64,000 bases of DNA, taken from positions 10,134,876-10,198,875 of the forward strand of contig JAQFVV010000030.1 of NCBI GenBank assembly GCA_028023455.1, written 5' to 3'. The stretch comes from Epiperipatus broadwayi (Eukaryota > Onychophora > Udeonychophora > Euonychophora > Peripatidae). Numbering within the stretch: the stretch's first letter is position 1; each line of letters opens with the position of its first letter. Below are positions 1 through 13,060 of this stretch, one piece after another. Made by a program: the position numbers and the translations under genes. The notes under the pieces were generated by a model that saw nothing but the letters and a program-made list of their open reading frames with translations, was not told where the DNA came from and ran no database searches.

Positions 1-927
1 AAGCTTTGAAGCATTATTTTCCAAAATCTAGATCATAAATAAAATCTAAATAACTTAAATAATGCCTACGTATTTTTCTTTCATTAACTCTCCATTTTAA
101 TCTGTAAAATATTTCTTATAAATCTATTGTAAGAAGTTTTAGTGTTATGGAATCATTCTGTTATATCTTTATTAATGATAAATTTGTTAATACTACTATG
201 TAATCAGATTACTACTATTGCAAATAGATAAATATTGTTCAAAATATAAGAATTTTCTGGGTCTATATCTTGGGGTCTAAAGTTTAAATCACTATGGAAA
301 GCATCTTTTTATCTATGAATCAAATACATAATGGCAGTTCATATTTATTTGTTCTTTCTATAACAAAACTAAATATTTGGATATGATTTACTATGCTAAA
401 CTCACTTTTAAATTTAGATTGTTTTATTTATTTATTTTATTAGAATCTTAAGTTAGCTGTTGATAAATTATAATTATTTTGATCAAGATCACACATAAAC
501 TGATAGACATGTAACTTCTATCTTCTTTAACACTTTTCTTAAGTATATTATATTCTTTTGAACATTTGGAACACATTTATCATTCAGATATTTAATATAT
601 AATTTTATCAAGAACTGAGCTATTTCAGCACTTGCTAATTTTAACATATCAATAATAATTCCACAATTTTATGAAAATTTTCTTTTTTATATATATTTAA
701 TTTATATGTCCTATTTCATTCACTTGCAGCTGTAGAGGTTACTTTTTTTTGTTCTTTATTAGGTAAGTAATTCTTTCACACATTTCATGATGGTGTTTCA
801 GTTTTTAATAATAACTCTAACTTTTTTTTCCATTGCTGCATTACATTTTTTTCAAATATCAAAAGTTTGTTTTATGCTTTTGAATCTGTTATTCCCTTCT
901 CATTTCCAATTCACAACTATATTTTCT

Positions 928-1321
928 AAAACAGGCAAAACTCTCCATACAGTATTACCACTCAGTGCAAGCCAGAGCAATCAATGGATGCCAGAAGGCT
1001 TGTGCATAAAATCCCCATCTAGTTTCTACTCATCCAATATCCCTAGACTAGTTTCTGGCTTGTGGCCTTCATCAGTGGGGAGCTTTGAGTCTGAGAGTGC
1101 TGCACATAGAACTTAGGATCTAATGCAACCCTCCAGCAACCACCTTTTATCTCTACTTAACTACAAAAACATAAGTCCTAAATTGAAAACACAATAATAT
1201 TTTCAATTCAAGCTCATTAGCTTATATAGTCATATAGGTCTGAACTCAGTTCAGTACTTATAATTTTGATGTCTTTCGTTCTTTAATAACCATACCCACC
1301 ACTATCCTATTCGGCAGGATA
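928..1321 (-). mobile_element. Family B hammerhead repeat, copy 1
   Basis: This is a copy of the dispersed family whose plus-strand edge reads AACAGGCAAAACTCTCCATA. It also occurs at 16.6, 25.7, 40.4, 59.1 and 62.5 kb. The copy covers most of one unit of about 450 bp. The ribozyme-like motif on the minus strand is listed separately. There is no credible coding capacity. Confidence 0.7.
1040..1081 (-). ncRNA. Hammerhead-like motif, family B
   Basis: In minus sense, the order is a stem I strand TCCCCA, CTGATGA, a stem II of GGC/GCC closing CACAA, GAAA, CTAG, TC, then TAGGGA. Stem III is the palindrome ACTAGT, which would need dimerisation. Stem I has one mismatch. The nucleotides at the base of stem II form A·A instead of a pair, as in all family-B copies, so activity is uncertain. 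Confidence 0.55.
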
Positions 1322-2348
1322 TTTATTAATATATTTTTTGATATCATTATTACTTCTTTTTTTTAATTATTTTATAGAATTTCAGGTATCTTCTGTTATT
1401 CTTAATAAATTATTTAAAAATAGTTTCATACTCTTTCTTTTCAGTTTATCTTGTTTCTTGTGAAATTATTCTGCCATCCCAAGAATTGCCTAAAGGTGAA
1501 ACAGCAGCTGAAAGCAATTTTTTCCAATATAAAATTAAAAAAATCTATTTAAGCAATGTCCCAAGACCAATTATTTCTATAGAAAAACTTACATATAAAA
1601 CAATAAATTATAAAGAAGTTATCAAACTATTAACCTAAAGAATGATTTAAACATGTTATGATTTTTTTATATTTTGTAAGTTTTTTTTATTATATTTTAA
1701 TTTGTTTTATTTTTCTTCATTTTTTTTAGTTTTATATATTTTTTGTGTTTTTAAATAAAAAAAAAAGTTTTTTTATTTAATATATATTTTTTTTCTATTA
1801 TCAAACTTTATTTTTTTTAATAGGCTATTTTAAAAAAATAGAAAAACAGTCTATATTAACAACTGCCTGTAAGGCAAAGGTCTCTCAAGAACCTATAGCA
1901 AACAGTGAAGGAAAGTAAGCACTACTTACTGGACCCATCAATGGTTATTAGGTGGAGAGAGTTTGAATGGTGTTCCATTCTGGTTTTATTTTTAAGTTAA
2001 GATTAGCTAAATATCCATATACTGATCAATGTTAGATATTTATCCAGGTTGTCTATATATAAGTGACTCACTTGGAAGAAAATTTTTCTTTTGTAAAGAA
2101 TTTTATTTAGTTGGATTTGAATCCTAGATCATATGTTTGCCATGGGAATATGCAATTTCTGCACTGTGAAACTTTTTTAAATAATTTTAAGACACAGTTT
2201 TTAAGACTTATCTGAGGTGAGAAAATTGATCAGCTCAACCCTGTATGAATTTATTTATTTTGCATATCATATGTAATAATGATTCATTTTCAATAAAAAA
2301 TTTATTAAAAAAATATTAACATAAATAAATATAATTAAGAAAACTTAC

Positions 2349-2663
2349 CTGCCGATCAAGAATAGGAAAAGGAAGGACCATGTGCAAAATTCCGACTAAA
2401 CAAAGAGAAGGAAATTCAATATGTATCAAATGTCGGTAGAGTGGGATTACTCTTCTGTTATTGACAGTTAGGTGGCAACAAGCACTTAAGAAAGAAAAAT
2501 CATATTTATAACCTGTACAATAAATAATAACATCAGCTTGGCAAAAGCTACCATCTTCGAAGCGAAAACCATTCTCTGTAGCATCTGATACTAACACTTT
2601 TTCATGCATATTAGCAGGGAGCTCAGACATAATAGGTCGGGATCCATTGTGACTGATATAAAC
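2349..2663 (-). CDS. FMO exon 5 (residues 220-324)
   Basis: The acceptor is TACATAG and the donor is CAG|GTAAGT. Its 105 codons are in phase 0 at both ends. The exon opens with VYISHNGSRP, as FMOs often have V(F/Y)-x-SHR/N after the NADPH motif. Residues 263-271 read DVIIYCTGY, the counterpart of the conserved (L/F)ATGY motif near the FAD/NADPH interface, here with Cys in place of Ala. The end (HMVLPFPILDRQ) matches the block before the C-terminal region. The next exon is outside the window. A 99-bp perfect inverted repeat lies 117 nt upstream of the acceptor. Confidence 0.93.
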
Positions 2664-2780
2664 CTATGTATATAAACAGTTTGTACATATAAGCATTTGC
2701 AAAAACATGTGCATGCATGCACATCTCCTACCCATATATATATATATATATTAATTCTAATATTTTCACGGATAAAAGAT

Positions 2781-3005
2781 GTCATATTATTATTACTATT
2801 TGCGGGATATTCCGTGTAGTGAAAAAGCTAAATGCTGACGTTTCAGTACAATATCAAGTACCTTCCTCAGAGTGTTCTCAAATTATTATTATTATAATTT
2901 GAGAAAGAGAACACTCTGAGGAAGGTACTTGATATTGTACTGAAACGTCAGCATTTAGCTTTTTCACTACACGGAATATCCCGCAAATAGTAATAATAAT
3001 ATGAC
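2781..3005. repeat. Perfect 99-bp inverted repeat with hammerhead-like cores
   Basis: Arms 2781-2879 and 2907-3005 are exact reverse complements, separated by a 27-nt AT-rich loop. Each arm carries CTGAGGA, a GTAC/GTAC stem with a bulged G, and GAAACGTC. These lie at 2916-2949 on the plus strand and 2870-2837 on the minus strand. The order resembles the hammerhead core of Penelope-like elements, where stem III is reduced to the palindrome ACGT. Stem I is weak. In the FMO pre-mRNA the repeat would form a long perfect duplex 117 nt before exon 5. Confidence 0.7.
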
Positions 3006-3404
3006 ATATATATATTACAAAATTTGTATTAATGTTTACATATATTACATTTATAAAATATTTACAAAATGTGCAAAGTTTGTAATAAGTATTTTTTAAC
3101 TTGATTATTATCTAAATACCTTCTTTATTTTAGGTAGTTAATAAGAATAATGATAACTTTAATTTAAAAAAATCGTCATTATTATTTAAGAGAGTAGAAA
3201 AATAGATTAAATAGATAGTGCGTTTCATATTATCCTTCATTTTCATATTATTTACAACTTTTATAACTGAGACTTCTATTTTTAAATTGTTATATGTATA
3301 GTTAATGTTACAGAATTGCATAGTATGGAGATGTCCATGATTAATAAAAAATATTTTTTTTTAAAGTCAACAAAAATATCATTGTAATAATAAGTATATA
3401 TCAT

Positions 3405-5530
3405 CATCATTGTCAATCATTATCAATCTAATGCAGGATAAAAGTTTCTCCAAGTTCAATCCATCTCCGATCTCTAGCCCCTCTTCTCCAAATCACCCCT
3501 GCACATTTTTATTTCATCCATTCATCTCACACGTGGTCTCCTTCTGGGTCTTTTAGAATTTCTTGGAATCCAGTTTAAGATTTCAGGTGTCCATCTATTA
3601 TCATCTTTTCTAGCAATATGTCCAGCCCAACTCCATTTCAATCTTTTACTTCTTTCAACAATGTCAGTCATAACTGTTCATATATTACGTTTTCGATTTC
3701 TTCTTGTTACTCCTAACATAGATCTTTCCCTACTTCTTTGAGTGATTTGAAGTCTCCGAATTGCTCTTGTATTAAGTATCCAGGTCTCAGATTCATAAAT
3801 AAGAATTGGTAAAACACTTTTATTAAAAGCTTCCTTTTCAAACACATAGGCATATTTCCTTTCAGTATTAAGTTATTTCACCAAAAGCACTTCAACTAAG
3901 TTTAATTCTATAATTAATTTCTTCCATTATTTTCCATCTGTAGTAATAATCTGACCAAGGTATTTGTAGTTGTTAACCTTTTCTAACTCATCATAATCAA
4001 TCTTTATTTTCATCTTTTGAGAAAATCCATTGAACATTACTTTAGTCTTTTTGACATTTACCTTTAGTCCTACTTTCTTACTTTCATTCGATAACTCCTT
4101 CAACATTTCCTGAAGCTCTAAAACATGGTTTGCAAAACAACATCATTATCTGCAAAATCTAAATGAATTAAATAATCTCCATTTACTTTCACTTCTTTAG
4201 TTTTCCATTTTAATCCACAAAATACTTCTTGCAGCACTGCTGTAAGTAGTTATGGAGATATGGAGTCACCCTGTCTTACACCCTTCTGAATGTTGACTTT
4301 CCTAGTACCATTATGTAATCTAATTGCTGTTGTTGTATTTTTATAAATATTCTTTAAAATATGACAATATCCTGGATCTATACCTTGATGATCCAATGCT
4401 TTAATCACTGAAAAAATGTTTATAAATTGAATGTCTTTTTGTAATCTACAAATCCAAAGCACAATGACAAATCATATTCATTGGTCCTTTCTATAACTTC
4501 TCTCAATGCTTGGATATGATTTACTTTACTAAAACCACTTTTAAATCCAGATTGTTCTCTTGGTTAGTTGAAATCCAATGTTCTCTATAGACAAGTTGTA
4601 ATTATCTTGGTAAAAAATTTGTATAAAACTGACAAAAGACTGATAGGTCTGTAATTTCTAATATCTTCTTTATCATCTTTTTTAAATATTAATATTAATA
4701 CTGCATTCTTCCAATCATTTTGGTACATCTTTATCATTTAGACATTTGATATGTAACTTTGCCAAAATTCTATTTCTTCATCTGCTTCTTTTAATATATT
4801 GATTATAATTCCATCATTGGTTGTAGGTTTTCCTTTCTTCATACATTTAATTGCATGTGACACTTCTTCATTTAAAATTCTGGGCAATTCAAAAAATATA
4901 ATAGATGTAGGAGGTACTTGTTCTTTATTACTATATAATTCTTGGTAGAACTCTTCTACCCATTTCATGATCTCATCTCTCTTTTTAGTAATAGGTCCAT
5001 CTTTTTTTCTTATTGCAGATATGTTTCCTAACAATACCAAAATGTTGTTTTACACTCTTGAGACTTTATTTTCTTCTACAGCCTTCATTGCTAGTTCACA
5101 ATTTTCTTATATCATTATCAACTTTTTTGTACCATTTTACAAAATTTGAAATATTAAATCTTTTTAATGCATCATTTTTATATATCCTTATATTTTTTCT
5201 TTTCTTCATTAATTCTCTAATCTCAGTAGAAATTTTATTGTCAATTGCAACTTTCTTCTACCAGCTATCTGTTGCAGTTTTTAAAAGTGTATCAGTTATT
5301 TTCTTATTAATTTCATTCAAATCGGAATCATATTCAAAATCTACTAACACCTGAAACTGATTTGCAAGTTCTAATTTAAATTCATTAGAATGTTTCTGAA
5401 GATTAGGAATATCAACTGTAAATCTTGTTTTTCTTAGTAATTTTTGTCTCCAGTTTCACATTAACACATATCATACATCTTACTAATCGATGATCACTTC
5501 TTGTGTTAAATTTATTAAGAACATTACAAT
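3405..5530 (-). mobile_element. RTE-clade non-LTR retrotransposon, 5' truncated, degenerate
   Basis: In minus sense from 5530, an endonuclease C-terminal motif (SDHRLVR, about 5505-5480) is followed by the EN-RT linker (4738-5040: an I-x-K-DG start, then WVEEFYQELY and a GKPTTNDG block). Next come RT fragments (4250-4462: ALDHQGIDPGYCHILKNIY, then GVRQGDSISP). Last is the C-terminal region typical of RTE/BovB-like LINEs, with a W-x-WAGHIAR-like block and RW-x-P-x-ILNW. Several frames are needed. The 3' end is an ATGATGATGATA tail near 3405, as in RTE elements. It lies in the same sense as the FMO gene. Confidence 0.85.
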
Positions 5531-5535
5531 CTTAA

Positions 5536-5745
5536 AATATTGAAATAAATTGAGATCCTGCTGAATCTCACTGCACTCGTTAAAATACGTATACAACAGC
5601 CAATCAGAATGTCATGATAGCCATCTAAACAACAATCAAACCTAAACACACAACAAAGATTTTATGAGAAAAGGGCCACCACCATTATCTCAACTTTTCT
5701 TTCTATATATCTAAGCCAGTTGTAAGTATTTAGATTTGAAAGTTT
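5536..5745 (+). repeat. 210-bp dispersed repeat, copy 1
   Basis: This matches 8513-8727 closely in direct orientation. Shared landmarks include GACAGCCAATCAGAATGTCA-like and ACAACAATCAAACCTAAACA stretches. It lies immediately left of the 2.5-kb repeat. It is non-coding and of unknown class. Confidence 0.75.
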
Positions 5746-5796
5746 GAAGCTTTAAATATCTTCACAAATAACTCACTGAGTCTAAATCACAAACAT

Positions 5797-8387
5797 TGTA
5801 ATGGTCAGATTCATGATTTGTTAACATAGTGCAGAATTCGACCACCACACAGAACTACAGCACCATATAGGTAGCAAAGCCACCCATAGTACTGAGTTCG
5901 AATATAGCTTATCAGTTCCACAATACGATCTACAAAACAACGCATCTGATGCCACATTAGTAAATATTTCTTTAGGCATGGTAGTCATGGAGATGCAAGA
6001 CATTCAAGACTTTATTTTCAAGTTAGCCAATAATAACACTAATATTAAACATTTATATTTTACAGAATCGAGGAAATGGTATCAAATAAATAAAGATGTA
6101 ACAGCAGATGTATAGTTTGAAATTATTTATTTGAAATATTTTATACTAAATCATCTAATTAATAATGTTTTGTTATATTTAATCTCAGTAGCGATATTTC
6201 CGATACTGTTATATTTTACAAAAAGATACATTTATTTGGCTGATGTAATCTAGCTACCTAAATTCTCGAGCAAGTATTTCACGAGCATGCCTTCGGGATT
6301 TATATGTTTGCAATGCAAGTCTAAAGTAAGATTAATAATCGTAATGGCGGACATATATTTATTTAATTGAAGAAGATATTTACTAATTACTATGGACAGA
6401 CATTTATTTGAGAGTGAGTTATGTCACTAATGCAGAGACAGAGTTATGTTGAGTAATAAAGTTTATAATCAAAATACGTGGTACATCTAGAAAGGCGATA
6501 TGAGGGTGGCAGTATATTGAGACTGCGAAGCTGTGGATGAGTTTATAACAACAGGCTGGCATTTGCTGTAGGCCAAAAAGATAAGGTGTCACATAAACAT
6601 AATCAGGGGCAAGTGGTTCATGTCACAATTACCTCCTAACTGCATGATGGTCATCAAATCCTATGGGAACATTTATTTGTCTGCTTGTTTAGGATGTCTG
6701 GGATTAATTTAAATCCTAAATAATCTGGAGTATCCAAGGCTTATAATAGGTCATCGCATCTCTAAAACATAACACATATATAATTTACAGACTATTCTGC
6801 TAAGATTTAATATATTTTATAACTTGGCCCTACATCATCAACATTTAATAAAGAACATTTTTGACTCTCAAAGAAATGCAATTTACAGAATTATTACTTA
6901 AAAACTTAATAAAATATAAAACAATAGGTAAGCTGGGTGAGTATTAATAACTAATATGTCAGCCATTTGCTAAGTAGTAGACCCCTGCATTACAATAAAT
7001 AAAGCATTGAATGCGTGTTGATTTATATGGAAATATTAAGTAATTTATAGAAGTAAATATTAATGAGGATTTTCAGGACACGCATCCACTGTTTCAAGCA
7101 ATCATGGATTTGCATTTAGAAAATTATGGAGATTTCCGAGCTCACCAGCCAACAGAAGTATATAACGAAATATATTAATAGGTTGCTAGACAAGATGGCA
7201 ACAATCTTGATTAAAATCTATATTTAAATTTGATGAGGTCCGGTCAGAAATCTTATGAGCATGCTATAATTAGATAATAAAAATGTAAAATTTAGAAATA
7301 CGTACCCAAGAAAAGATAGAATTAGGTAAGCTAGATTATTAAAGAAATTTATATAATAAATTAATCATTAAATTCATGGTTTTACAATTTAGAGTTTTAC
7401 AAGTTATGTAGAGAAGGAGCTATAGCGTGATTAATATATTTAGAGTACTCTAGGGCTTGGGTATAGGTACATGTTTTATACAAAGTTTTCAGATTCAGTA
7501 TTTAGTAGCAAATTCTTCATGATTTCAGAAGTAGCAGTTCTTTCCAGCATTTAGATTATTCATTTATTTTAACAGCAGCAGCAGCTTTCTAATTGTTTGG
7601 GCAGCAGATTTTCTTGGTTGATATTATGGAGGGCACATGTGAAGGATCGCGAAATACAATCGACCATCTCTGGGGGGGGGGATAGTCTGAGCACTTTCTA
7701 CTCAAACATACTGTGGTGGGTAAACTAATTGATGATTTCTGGAGCCTCTCAACTGATCGAGAGCACAGCTAAAGTTTAACTGAAAGTTCTTAGAAATTCC
7801 AAAATGTCCTCTTTTCTTGATCTTATCTTTTCATTTTTGTTATATTTTATTTTTGGATCCATTTATTTGCCCCAAGGAGAATCAATGCATTTTTGTATGT
7901 TGAATTTATCTAGAAAGCTGCATATCTATTGTTCAAGTTTATTTTTACATTTACATTTTGTAATTAAAGATTTTAGGGAATTTTTCTTTTAATTAATCTA
8001 TTATCTCTCACCAACCGTTACTTTTAAAATTTCAAATACAAAAGGGAATATACAATTATTTTACTTTTACTTAAATTATAATCAATTTCCAAAATTATTA
8101 TTAAATATAAAATGACACAGCAATAAATAACAAACTTTATAATTTAAAATAAATGGTTAAAATTATATAAAATTATATAACTAAAAGGGAAATACAAACT
8201 GTATCATTTATTTTTATTTATTGCTTCAAATTTTATTATCGAAACATGTGTGTGTGTGTGTGGTGAATTATACATATATTTATACATTTTTTAAATATTG
8301 CTACACACACAATTCGATACCAAAAAAGTTTAAATTTGGGTAGGAGAGGGTGGTGGGTGAAAGATGATAGAAAAAGGTGAAACTTAA
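5797..8387 (+). repeat. 2.5-kb dispersed non-coding repeat, copy 1
   Basis: This is collinear with 17390-19922. Both start TGTAA(T/C)GGTCAG and end near GTGAAACTTAA. Landmarks in both include TTCGACCACCACACAGAA, the CAGCAGCAGCTTTCTAATTG block and ACACACAATTCGATACCAAA. Copy 1 has about 130 bp (near 7120-7255) that copy 2 lacks, with short matching ends at the breakpoint. No long reading frame survives. The TG start suggests an old long LTR, but no CA end or partner is visible. Confidence 0.8.
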
Positions 8388-8446
8388 GATTTGAATGCGA
8401 ATCTTACTGTTTCAACATACAACACAAAATCCTATGATTACTACGT

Positions 8447-8889
8447 AGCAGTTTTTAGAATACATAAGCAGTAAAGTATGTAAATAATATTTTAATTTGC
8501 AAACGCAGATAGTTGAAAATTGAAATAAATTGAGATACTGCTCAACCTCACTGCACTCATTAAAATACATATAGGACAGCCAATCAGAATGTCATGATAG
8601 CCATCTAAACAACAATCAAACCTAAACACACAACAAAGATTTTACGAGAAAAGGGCAGACACCCTTATCTCAACTTTTCTTTCTATATATCTAAGCCAGT
8701 CATAAGTATTTAGATTTGAAAGTTTAGATGGCTATCATGACATTCTGATTGGCTGTCGTATATGTATTTTAATGAGTGCACTGAGGTTCAGCAGTAGTTT
8801 AATTTATTTTAATTTTCAACTATCTGCACTTCACAAATTAAAATATTATTTACATACTTTACTGCTTGTTATGTATTCTAAAAACTGCT
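8447..8889. repeat. Fold-back repeat with ~160-bp arms
   Basis: Left arm 8447-8606 is the inverted, imperfect complement of 8726-8889. The loop and left arm include the second copy (8513-8727) of the 210-bp repeat. The right arm ends where a truncated family-A hammerhead repeat begins. Confidence 0.8.
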
Positions 8890-9080
8890 AAACCAGCACT
8901 CATCAGTTGGTCCAGATTATCATCTCTCACACACACATATAATCAGTGCTCAGTTTATATTAAGATAACAAATCTTCACCCTTTAATGGACAGGCTTCAA
9001 TCCCTTCCAACTCTTCAGCCATCATATCATTGAAAATCTGATGATGGAAAGCTCCAGGTATATGAAGAGCGCCTGTATTT
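8885..9080 (-). mobile_element. Family A hammerhead repeat, truncated
   Basis: In minus sense the stem I strand (GATAATC, ACCAA), CTGATGA and a stem II (GTGCTG/TAGCAG) are present at 8921-8885. The GAAA and the closing strand are lost at the junction with the fold-back arm. The rest of the family-A sequence runs to about 9080. Confidence 0.7.
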
Positions 9081-11540
9081 TAAATATTTCCACATTTAAG
9101 TAGATGATAATAGACACTAAACATTGCTGAAAGTTTTTTTTTATTACTGACAAGTGTTTTTTTTTTTTTCAAAATAATAATTAACCCAGTATCTTTCTAA
9201 GCTGCATTCTTAGAATAACACAAAATAATCAGCACCCTGTAAATCTAGGAAACAAAAAGCTTTCATTTTTTTTGTTTTACATCAGTTCAAATTAATAACA
9301 CCACTATTGCAACTTTATTATTTGCTTCATGAAACTGCCTATTAACAAATCAAAGGCTACTGAGCTAATTCAATTTTTCTTTGACAGAAAACTTTCATTT
9401 CAAGTTTCTAAATACTACAATAATACTTTTCTTATTCCATTAAATTAAAGTTATACATTATGAACACAATTTTTTAATAAATTACCAACTCATTTTAAAT
9501 ATTGCCACAAACCTCAATAAAAGCTTTGTTTCCAACAATATTTTTTGGAATTAGATAGAAACAAAAATTAAATCTATAATGATTCTTAGTTCTTTAAAAC
9601 CACACTACTCTCTGGTAACAATCATCTATATCTGAATGCATATTATTTAACAAAATTCTTGAAGTTTCAAGTTTTTTATTCCTGTTCTATTTTTATAAAA
9701 GGGAACATCAAAGTACTGTGTTCCCAACTATGACCGGGTGGTCAGCAAACAAGAATACATAATTAACGTTAACGGACAATAACATATATAAATAGTATTA
9801 AGTAAATAAATAATATAAAAACTCTGTCAGATAATGAAAATTATTCTACACGAATAAAGCCATGATTCTGGTATACAGTACCGAAAGTGCTTGGCTAATT
9901 GTTTATAATTAATGTTTTTGTGCTCTGTTTGTCACACTTTATTTGTGTAGAATAAATAGTATTAAGACAATTTATTAACAATTAAAAGTTACTAATCAAA
10001 ACTTCAATGTACATATAGTCTGTACTTGTGTGAGCATTAAAACAGGCAAAACTCTCCAGATGTATTGCTCGAATGGTGATCATGTAATGTTTATTGTGTG
10101 AGCATAACTCATAAAGTTAAATAATGAATAAAATATTTCTACAGTTAATGTAAACACAATGTACTTTACCTACTACACAATCTATAGTCTTTTAAAACAA
10201 AACCCTCGATGAGCCTCTTGAGGCATTTCAAAATAATAAAACTGGGATGGTCTGATAAAAGTCCTAATTGGCTTGGTTACTGATGATGATCTGCATTGCA
10301 CTACGAGTCGTGAAGTCAGCAACAACAGGCAGCAACCCCAAAAGAGCACACAGACCTTTTTCTCTTCATTTTTATATCACCCTCTCTTTTTTTGTTTTAT
10401 TATTTTTTCTGGAGTAATTTGACTTTTACTTTAATTAGTTCCACTTAACGGTTTAATTATTATTAGATTTAGGAGTTTGTTATCTGTCCGAAAATCAAAC
10501 GCAATTTCTCTTAAACTTTTAATTACGCATACTAATTCCCCATTTATCTCAGGAATTTTTTTCCGTATAATCTAAGTTTTAAAATCTATGCAATTAATTA
10601 TTATATACATGTCTCTATTCAAAGCTTTTATTTTTAAATCCTAAGTGTAATTAAACATTTCTTTAATCGATTTATTTTGCAGCACTATAACTCAATTTCT
10701 TAAATATAAATTGAATGTTTGAAACAAAGCATTCTTAATATCAAGCAGCATTATATCATGAACTCATATATTTCTAGAAAATCCTAAGAGTTTTGAAGCT
10801 AACATTATGGTCTTATTTTACATTTCTCCAAGTATCTCATCAAAAACTTCAGCTTTTCCATTTTTAAGATTACAAAGAACTGTTTTATTTTCTATAAATT
10901 GAATATCTTTGTTCAAATCTTTCAGATTATTAACACAACATCCTTTATCTGCTCAAAATATTATTGTTATTGCATATAATAATGCAATCCATGAACCTAA
11001 TAGAATTAGGATAATTTTATTGCATCAGAAAAGATTTAAAATAATTGTGATCAGTGAATGTTTGTTGCTGTCTTTGCAATTTTAATCCACCAATTATCTT
11101 TGGACATTTTGTCAGTTGTTGAACTTCTGTCTTTAAATTCTTATAATGTTTAGGAAACTTCATATTCAATTTATTATTTTAAAGGCAGAAAATATGTTTC
11201 TTTGAATCAAGTCAATAATAATAGAATCATTCTCGGAGAGCCAACGAATATTTTTATTTTTAGTACAATTATTATAAGAATTTTATGTCACAGTAACATG
11301 GTAATTTTGAAAATTCAAATTAACTTGCATTTAATAACTGATAAAATTTAGTACTGAGAATAAATATTTCCAAAGAATGAGTGCCAAGTTTTGTTTACAT
11401 AGGATTGGAATACGATCTATATTTTAACACCACTCTCATTTTAATTTTCAACCATTTAATCTACTCTATATTCAATAATCTGCTTTTGAAATATGAACTC
11501 TTGTATTTCACCTCCTAATTATAATGTAATTTATTAAATG
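9081..11540. other. FMO intron 4, AT-rich, little recognised
   Basis: No exon, RNA gene or complete element is seen. A short family-B fragment (10039-10115) carries the GGCAAAACTCTCCA edge and a partial fold-back. The rest is unassigned AT-rich sequence with homopolymer runs. Confidence 0.6.
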
Positions 11541-11564
11541 TCATTATTTTGAATATAGATAGCC

Positions 11565-13060
11565 AGGTTTGGTACTTACGTATTACTCCTGTGACACAGC
11601 ATGTATTAGACCTGTTGCACTTTTTCACATTTACAATAAATGTGTAATATTGCGATTAGGTCGAATAAATCCAAGTAAACCCTGGTATGTTATTATATGA
11701 TCTTGTATCAAAACATGTTTTTTATCTGATCTCTGATCTATTTTTTTTTATTCCAAAACCAATTTTTTTTGCCTAATTTTTGTCAAGATTTCATTCTGAC
11801 AACAGCTTGACTTCAATTGCATTGCATTTTTTCTTCATAGTTGTTGTTTATCTTCAATTTCACTGTTGCTTAATTCATTTGATTTTAAGTGAGTAAATAA
11901 TTGTACTTTTTCAAAACACCGAAAGATTTTGGGGTTCAGCAAAATGGCATAATAAGCAACAGCAAGGAACTTTACAACACCTGGATTCATATTTGATCAA
12001 ATTTAGATTACAGCAACACCTGGATTTATATTTGGACTAATTTAGTATAGATGTTGTAAAGATGATGATGCATTCATTTGCATAATGAACAAAATAAAAA
12101 AAATTGGCTACCAATATGTATAATTAATAAAAGTGTTATATTTTCTTATTTTATGAATAATTTTGCTTTTTTTTAAAGAAAAAACCATTCATTTATTATT
12201 GACAAAATCCTGTTCAGGGCAATATATTGCACAATTGGGTGTTCATTTTGGAAGAAAATTTTTTACTTGAACTCTCCTTTTTGCCCAGAAATTTGATTGA
12301 TTTATAATGTAATACAACAGACAACTTATATTTATTCCTTGCAACAATTCTTGTTATATATTGCTATGATAAGTAATGTATGTGTATATTTTATGCTTTT
12401 TTAAATAATATTTTAGCCAATTCTTTTAATTTAGGTATTGTTTTTTCCATAATGGCATCTCATATTTTTTTTGCTGAAATTCATATCTTTAGTATTGTTA
12501 TAAATTTTATACTTTTTCATGTAAATATCACATATATTTCTGCTTAATATCATTTAGTATTGTTATAAATGTATATTCCTCACCATATTTTAATTTTTTT
12601 CCTGTAAAAAGTCATATAAATATACTTTTTAAGATCAATGATTTTTTTTTGTTGCTAAAATTGATATCTTTAGTATTTTTATGCTTTTTTGTGTAAATAT
12701 CATATATATTCTTTTTGATAAATTATGCTCCAAATTGTTTATAGGTTTTGTGTGAAATTAGTATTAGTCCTATGTCATGAGATATACTGTACCTATTCAC
12801 ATACGTATTTAACCTGCTGATGACTTTGTAAATCTTAGGAAAATAACAGTTTTACCTGTTTTAATGTACAAAAGATCTGTGTGCATGTTATTTTCACAAT
12901 TTTTTGTGAAATTATCAAAAACAAGATCCACATACAGATTATTTTGGTCAGATCACAAGATTACAAAGTTATCAGTGGATTGATATGAATGTGAAAAGGC
13001 ACAGTAGATCTAATACATGCTCCATGTTGCAGAATTATTACATAAGTACCCCAGGTTTTT
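11565..13060. repeat. Inverted-repeat region with internal fold-back
   Basis: About 80 bp at 11565-11640 is an imperfect inverted copy of 12980-13060 (shared landmark AGCATGTATTAGA). Inside, 12785-12845 and 12940-12995 form a second inverted pair (GACTTTGTAAATCTTA against AAGATTACAAAGTTATC). A 40-bp imperfect direct duplication (AACACCTGGATT) lies at 11965-12055. Diverged repeats with the landmark CTTTAGTATTGTTATAAAT lie at 12470-12720. This may be a MITE-like or fold-back element; no coding. Confidence 0.55.

Larger units (their letters stand above)
1..1500 (-). mobile_element. Decayed RTE-clade LINE, split by a hammerhead repeat
   Basis: Segments 1-730, 740-927 and about 1330-1500 align by eye, in the same order and orientation, with 4130-5270 of the better preserved RTE LINE at 3.4-5.5 kb. 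Shared stretches include the one around GGATATGATTTACTATGCTA and the GTTCTTTATTA block. Frames are broken throughout. A family-B hammerhead repeat (928-1321) is inserted into it, so that repeat is younger than this LINE copy. Confidence 0.65.

Noticed and set aside
787-1116. 109-codon plus-strand frame at 0.8-1.1 kb
   Set aside because: It crosses the junction of an RTE LINE remnant and a family-B repeat, so it is a chance frame.
2591-2785. Small minus-strand frame overlapping exon 5
   Set aside because: It is in a different frame from the FMO coding sequence and extends into intronic AT microsatellite.
12813-12850. CTGATGA followed by GGAAAA at 12.8 kb as another hammerhead
   Set aside because: Stem II pairs poorly, stem I strands do not match, and the other arm of the fold-back has no intact core.
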